Below are positions 60,358 to 64,000 of a stretch of 64,000 nt of DNA, piece after piece; positions within the stretch are counted from its first letter, which is position 1; every line of letters begins with the position of its first letter. The notes under the pieces were generated by a model that was not told the origin of the DNA, searched no databases, and saw only the letters and a program-made list of their open reading frames with translations. Both the position numbers and the translations under genes were made by a program. This DNA is from CALVNN01 sp964393975 (GTDB taxonomy: Bacteria; Bacillota; Clostridia; Christensenellales; UBA1242). The stretch spans positions 1 to 64,000 of the forward strand of contig CAYMVO010000004.1 in NCBI GenBank assembly GCA_964393975.1, read 5' to 3'.

Positions 60358-61632
60358 ATGAACATTTTACAAATTATTGACAAAAAGAGAAATGGACTTT
60401 CCTTGAGCGAAGAGGAAATCAATTATTTTATAAAAGGATACGTCGATGAAGATATACAAGACTATCAAGCAAGCGCACTCCTTATGGCGATTTGCATAAA
60501 TGGTATGAATGATGAGGAATCGGTCTATCTCACAAACGCTATGATTGAGTCGGGTGATACGCTTGATTTGTCTAGCATTAGCGGTATAAAAGTAGACAAA
60601 CATTCCACAGGTGGTGTGAGTGATACGACATCTATTTGCTTGGTACCACTACTTGCGTGCAAAGGGCTAAAAGTCGCTAAAATGAGCGGTCGTGGTCTAG
60701 GTCATACGGGCGGGACACTAGACAAACTATCTGTCTTTGACGGCATCAAACTAGATAGACAAGCGGACGAGATTTGTAAAATCGTGGAGCGTGTCGGTGG
60801 CGTGATTGTGTCGCAAACGGGAAATCTCGCACCAGCTGATAAAAAGCTTTACGCCCTTAGAGACGCTACATCTACAGTACAAAGCATTCCTCTTGTGGCG
60901 AGTTCGGTTATGAGTAAAAAGATAGCGTCAGGTAATGATATTATCGTGCTAGATATAAAGGTCGGCGAAGGCGCTTTTATGAAAAATAACGAGGAAGCAA
61001 GACACTTGGCAAGACTATGTATTGAGATAGGTAGAGCGCACAATAAAAAGACTAGCGCCGTTATCAGTGATATGAACGCACCTCTAGGAAATACTGTCGG
61101 TTGCGCCCTTGAGACTATGGAGTCAATAGGTGTGCTTAGAGGCGAAAAAGGTAGACTGACCGATTTGGTTTTCGTGCTTTATAGAGAAATATTAAAGCAC
61201 GCTGGTATGACGACTAGTAGAGAGGAATTTGACGAGTTGATTGCTAGCGGTGCGCCGTTAGACAAATTGAAAGAAATCATATCCGCTTTAGGTGGTAGCG
61301 TTGAGTTTTTTGATAAGACGCTCACCCCAAATGCGACCTTCAAGGCACAAAAAGAAGGTTACATCACCGCTATCACACCTACAAAACTAGGTTTGCTGGT
61401 AAATGATTTAGGTGGCGGTAGAAAAAATAAGACCGATAGTATAAATACAAATGTCGGTATCAAGCTTTTAGTACACATCGGTGATTATGTCACAAAAGAT
61501 ACGGTGATAGCTGAGGGTTACGATATAAAAGACTCGCAACTAGACTTTGTCCAAACCGAACTAAATAATCTTATCAAAATAGACTCGCAAAACACCACCA
61601 CTCCGCCTCTTGTCGTGGAAATAATAGACTAA
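60358..61632 (+). CDS. pdp: Pyrimidine-nucleoside (or thymidine) phosphorylase
   Basis: This enzyme releases a pyrimidine base and deoxyribose/ribose-1-phosphate for salvage. The 424-residue product has the NP-III fold: the KHSTGGVSDTTSICLVPLLA phosphate-binding signature, MSGRGLGHTGGTLDKL, the DAT-STVQSIPLVASSVMSKK strand and VGEGAFMKN, then a C-terminal beta domain with NDLGGGRKNKTDSIN. This set is shared by pyrimidine-nucleoside phosphorylase and thymidine phosphorylase; the Firmicute context favours Pdp. AGGAGG lies just before the ATG. It has a terminator downstream. Confidence 0.93.
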   Translation: MNILQIIDKKRNGLSLSEEEINYFIKGYVDEDIQDYQASALLMAICINGMNDEESVYLTNAMIESGDTLDLSSISGIKVDKHSTGGVSDTTSICLVPLLACKGLKVAKMSGRGLGHTGGTLDKLSVFDGIKLDRQADEICKIVERVGGVIVSQTGNLAPADKKLYALRDATSTVQSIPLVASSVMSKKIASGNDIIVLDIKVGEGAFMKNNEEARHLARLCIEIGRAHNKKTSAVISDMNAPLGNTVGCALETMESIGVLRGEKGRLTDLVFVLYREILKHAGMTTSREEFDELIASGAPLDKLKEIISALGGSVEFFDKTLTPNATFKAQKEGYITAITPTKLGLLVNDLGGGRKNKTDSINTNVGIKLLVHIGDYVTKDTVIAEGYDIKDSQLDFVQTELNNLIKIDSQNTTTPPLVVEIID

Positions 61633-61714
61633 GACCTAAAACAAACTATCAAAGTATACTAGTTGCTCTATTTTACGTTAAAGTCAAATGTTTTAAAACA
61701 ATCATTTTTGGTCT

Positions 61715-61742
61715 AAAATACTTCAGCAATGGAGTATTTTTT
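61715..61742 (+). terminator. Terminator of pdp
   Basis: AAAATACT (61715-61722) pairs with AGTATTTT (61733-61740) around TCAGCAATGG, followed by Ts. Confidence 0.75.
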
Positions 61743-61769
61743 GCTAGTTTCAAAAGTGCTAATTTGATG

Positions 61770-61797
61770 TTGACTTTTTTATATTTTATTGTATAAT
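61770..61797 (+). promoter_or_regulatory. Promoter of the unknown gene at 61841
   Basis: TTGACT, a 16-base spacer and TATAAT, 43 bases before the ATG. Confidence 0.65.
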
Positions 61798-61840
61798 AAA
61801 ATTGTATCAATGATAAAGATTATTATTTAGAGAGGATATT

Positions 61841-62635
61841 ATGAGAGAAAGTTTGAGATATTTGAGAATTGGTAATTATGCAAAACGTCAAGAATATACA
61901 AAGGTGGCAGATATTTTATATGGTGAACTTTTTCGTAAAGTTCGCAATCTTATGAGCGAAGATGAAAGAGTGAAAGAGATAAGCACCGAAATAGAAGAGA
62001 ATAATGAAACTTTTTTTGACAAAGAAAGAGAATGGGCATTTCAAAGTAACTATGGTCCTAAGAGTGGTTCTGATGAAATTTATGCAGATTGGCGTTTTAA
62101 TCCAGAGCGTTATAACACCTATATAAGATATACTTGCCATTTTGACGATGTCCTTAGTGAGATTTTATCAAAAAAAGATAGACTTCAAAAAGGATTTCAT
62201 TTTCATAAAAAAGCCAAACTTGTTGAAGTAGATAATGAATTAGAACATGTATATAAGTCACAAGAATATTGGCTAAAGGTTAGAGAAAAAGAAGAAACAT
62301 TTAAAAAAATATGGCAAAAAGATGGGGAATTTTATGATATAAATAAAGATAAAATTCAAGAATTGATACAAATCAGCATTCCTTATATAGAAAAAACAGT
62401 CAAAGAGTGCTTGGATAATCACCCTGAATTTATGCTGTATGAGTTTGATACTTTTGATATTGACTCAGTTAGACACTTTTTACCAATTTCTAGTAAAAGT
62501 GATAATAAAGATATGTTTGACACATATTCACAAACGCTTACAGAAATAGTAAAAAATGAACAAGACTCTAGAGTTCTTGTAGCAGAACATAAAAACCAAA
62601 GAAGTGAACACAAACAAGAAGAAATGAGTAGATAA
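61841..62635 (+). CDS. Uncharacterised protein (264 aa)
   Basis: No family recognised. The product is soluble, rich in Glu, Lys and aromatic residues, and probably largely helical: MRESLRYLRIGNYAKRQEYT, VKEISTEIEENNETFFDKER, EWAFQSNYGPKSG and LVEVDNELEHVYKSQEYWLK. The last ~20 residues are charged and disordered-looking (KNQRSEHKQEEMSR). AGAGAGGATATT precedes the ATG and a good promoter lies upstream, so it is likely a real gene. No neighbour suggests its role. The 180 bases after its stop hold only the hairpin at 62818. Confidence 0.65.
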   Translation: MRESLRYLRIGNYAKRQEYTKVADILYGELFRKVRNLMSEDERVKEISTEIEENNETFFDKEREWAFQSNYGPKSGSDEIYADWRFNPERYNTYIRYTCHFDDVLSEILSKKDRLQKGFHFHKKAKLVEVDNELEHVYKSQEYWLKVREKEETFKKIWQKDGEFYDINKDKIQELIQISIPYIEKTVKECLDNHPEFMLYEFDTFDIDSVRHFLPISSKSDNKDMFDTYSQTLTEIVKNEQDSRVLVAEHKNQRSEHKQEEMSR

Positions 62636-62817
62636 ATCATAAAAAACCTTGCAAAATGTAGCAAATCTCATTTTCGCACCGCAAAAATAAAAACATTTTG
62701 ACGCAATTTCAGCACAAAAAAATTGCTCCTTTTGTAAGCACATACTCATCTATTAAAAATGTATTAGACTTGTATTTTACGATGTCTATAAACTCATTAT
62801 TTTAGCACATTTTACAT

Positions 62818-62845
62818 AAAAACGCCTATTTTGAGGCGTTTTTTC
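62818..62845. terminator. Bidirectional terminator
   Basis: AACGCCT (62821-62827) and AGGCGTT (62834-62840) form a 7-bp stem flanked by A- and T-runs. It lies between the unknown gene at 61841 and the following ATPase. Confidence 0.8.
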
Positions 62846-62877
62846 ACAAAAGTCGTTCCACTTTCGTGCAAAACCAC

Positions 62878-62906
62878 TTGCCTTTACCCTTTTTTTGTGA
62901 TATAGT
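62878..62906 (+). promoter_or_regulatory. Promoter of the second DUF4143 gene
   Basis: TTGCCT, a 17-base spacer and TATAGT, with GGAGG in the short leader before the ATG. Unlike the DUF4143 gene at 39801, no TGAAACATTT repeats are seen here. Confidence 0.6.
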
Positions 62907-62927
62907 ACTATTGAATGGAGGCGATTT

Positions 62928-64000
62928 ATGAAAAGATTGATTGAAAAACAATTATTAAATTGGAAAAATAGTTTTGACAGAAAACCACTTTTAGTATATG
63001 GTGCTAGACAAGTCGGCAAGACTTACTCTATAGTTGAGTTTGGAAAAAACAATTACACAAACATTGTTTATTTCAACTTTGAGGGCAACACCTCTTTGAG
63101 TGATATTTTTCTTAAAGACTTGGAACCTACACAAATCATCACATCATTAGAGGCTTTATCAGGGCAAAAGATTTACAAGGGGGACACTTTGATAATATTT
63201 GATGAAGTTCAAGAATGCGAAAGGGCATTGACTTCTTTAAAGTACTTTTATGAGAAGGAACCAAACTATCACATAATCTCCGCTGGTAGTCTACTAGGAC
63301 TCGCTATCAATCGTGGTAAATTTTCTTTTCCTGTCGGCAAAGTTAATATTATCACTATGTATCCATTAAACTTTGAAGAATTCCTTATGGCATTTGATAG
63401 ATATGATTTGATTAGTCTTATTAGTGAGGCGTTTAAAAATAACACCCCTTTAGCAGAACCAATACATCAATTATGTTTAGATTTTTATCATCAATACCTA
63501 GCGATTGGTGGTATGCCCGCAGTGGTAAAAGCGTATCTTGACACAAAAGACTACGATTATGTCCGCATAGCACAAAGCGAAATCCAAAGCAACTATTACA
63601 GTGATATGACCAAATACACCGACCTAAAAGAAAGCAATAAAATAATTGCGACTTATCGCAGTATTCCTAGTCAACTCGCTAAAGAAAATCACAAATTTCA
63701 ATATTCTATTATTGGTAGCAACGCAAGAGCAAGAGATTATGAGACTGCTCTTGACTGGCTAAAGACTGCAGGTATTGTTTATAGTTGCAACAAAGTAAAA
63801 GAGGGTAATTATCCTATTAAAATATATGAAGATTTTACATCATACAAAATATATATGAGTGATGTAGGCTTACTCGCTTGTAGTCTAGATATGACCATTC
63901 AAAGTATATTGACTAATAATATCTCAAGTAACGCAAAAGGCGCTATCGCTGAAAATTATGTTATGCAACAACTAGTCTCTTTGCAATTAACACCTTATTA
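62928..64000 (+). CDS. AAA+ ATPase with DUF4143 domain, 3' end cut by window
   Basis: The frame starts at ATG 62928 behind GGAGGCGATTT and stays open to the window edge (~357 codons seen, typically ~400-430). It reads MKRLIEKQLLNWKNSFDRKP, Walker A YGARQVGKTYSIVEF, the TLIIFDEVQECERAL Walker B, a sensor-like ISAGSLLGLAIN, then the C-terminal region with the YLAIGGMPAVVKAY motif and ending AKGAIAENYVMQQL. It is from the same broad family as the gene at 39801 but a distinct subgroup (GARQVGKT versus GIRRCGKS). Function unknown. Confidence 0.9.
   Translation, partial: MKRLIEKQLLNWKNSFDRKPLLVYGARQVGKTYSIVEFGKNNYTNIVYFNFEGNTSLSDIFLKDLEPTQIITSLEALSGQKIYKGDTLIIFDEVQECERALTSLKYFYEKEPNYHIISAGSLLGLAINRGKFSFPVGKVNIITMYPLNFEEFLMAFDRYDLISLISEAFKNNTPLAEPIHQLCLDFYHQYLAIGGMPAVVKAYLDTKDYDYVRIAQSEIQSNYYSDMTKYTDLKESNKIIATYRSIPSQLAKENHKFQYSIIGSNARARDYETALDWLKTAGIVYSCNKVKEGNYPIKIYEDFTSYKIYMSDVGLLACSLDMTIQSILTNNISSNAKGAIAENYVMQQLVSLQLTPY

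Overview
This 64-kb window is AT-rich bacterial chromosome. It looks like a Clostridia-type Firmicute, probably an uncultured gut lineage. The basis is the ylxM-ffh-rpsP, rpsF-ssb-rpsR and gyrB-gyrA arrangements, a DUF4364 regulator, a tandem-OB single-strand binding protein, a PdaB-type sporulation deacetylase, strong AGGAGG ribosome sites and TTGACA/TATAAT promoters. The taxonomic placement is inference. No insertion sequence, integrase, CRISPR array or intact prophage was seen.

Layout. 1-9.1 kb: tRNA-Val (cut by the window edge), an unusual cysteine-rich basic miniprotein, a membrane J-domain protein, uvrA, a tandem SSB, a polysaccharide deacetylase, an HTH protein, a large propeller/SH3 surface protein and a decayed phage antirepressor. 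9.2-17 kb: tex, a SPOR protein, groES-groEL (GroEL divergent), degV, a lytic transglycosylase, an Smr-domain gene behind a LacI-type palindrome, and ndk. 17.2-23 kb: rpsF-ssb-rpsR and gyrB-gyrA. 23.3-27.7 kb: three paralogous HipA-like kinases, one preceded by a small protein resembling a detached HipA N-domain, plus a DedA-family membrane protein. 27.8-37.3 kb: a lipoprotein and MBG-repeat surface protein pair, tsaD, prfB with its +1 frameshift, mscS, Cu/Zn SOD, a divergent MreB-like gene with a Ppx/GppA gene, and yraN. 37.3-43.1 kb: rbgA, trmD, rimM, then a DUF4143 ATPase with a four-copy operator-like repeat and a decayed DUF1871-like gene, then rpsP, ffh, ylxM. This insertion splits a normally continuous translation/secretion cluster.

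43.2-49.8 kb: a CPCC zinc protein, mnmG, an SDR, tRNA-Glu, a trypsin-like protease, two unknowns, a candidate small RNA with a perfect consensus promoter, and DUF4364. 50-57.2 kb: a P-loop/glycosyltransferase fusion, uvrB, ppa, two decayed genes, an unknown protein and a SIMPL protein. 57.4-64 kb: rpiB, a zinc-ribbon protein with an acidic repeat tail, rplJ-rplL with an L10 leader, dtd, a pyrimidine nucleoside phosphorylase, an unknown protein and a second DUF4143 ATPase running off the edge.

Most of the window is housekeeping: DNA repair (uvrA, uvrB, ssb), topology (gyrAB), translation (S6, S18, S16, L10, L12, RF2, TsaD, TrmD, RimM, MnmG, Dtd) and nucleotide metabolism (ndk, pyrimidine phosphorylase, ppa). 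The accessory interest lies in the HipA-like kinase cluster, the DUF4143 locus, the candidate small RNA at 48.2 kb, the cysteine-rich miniprotein at 0.35 kb and several decayed genes.
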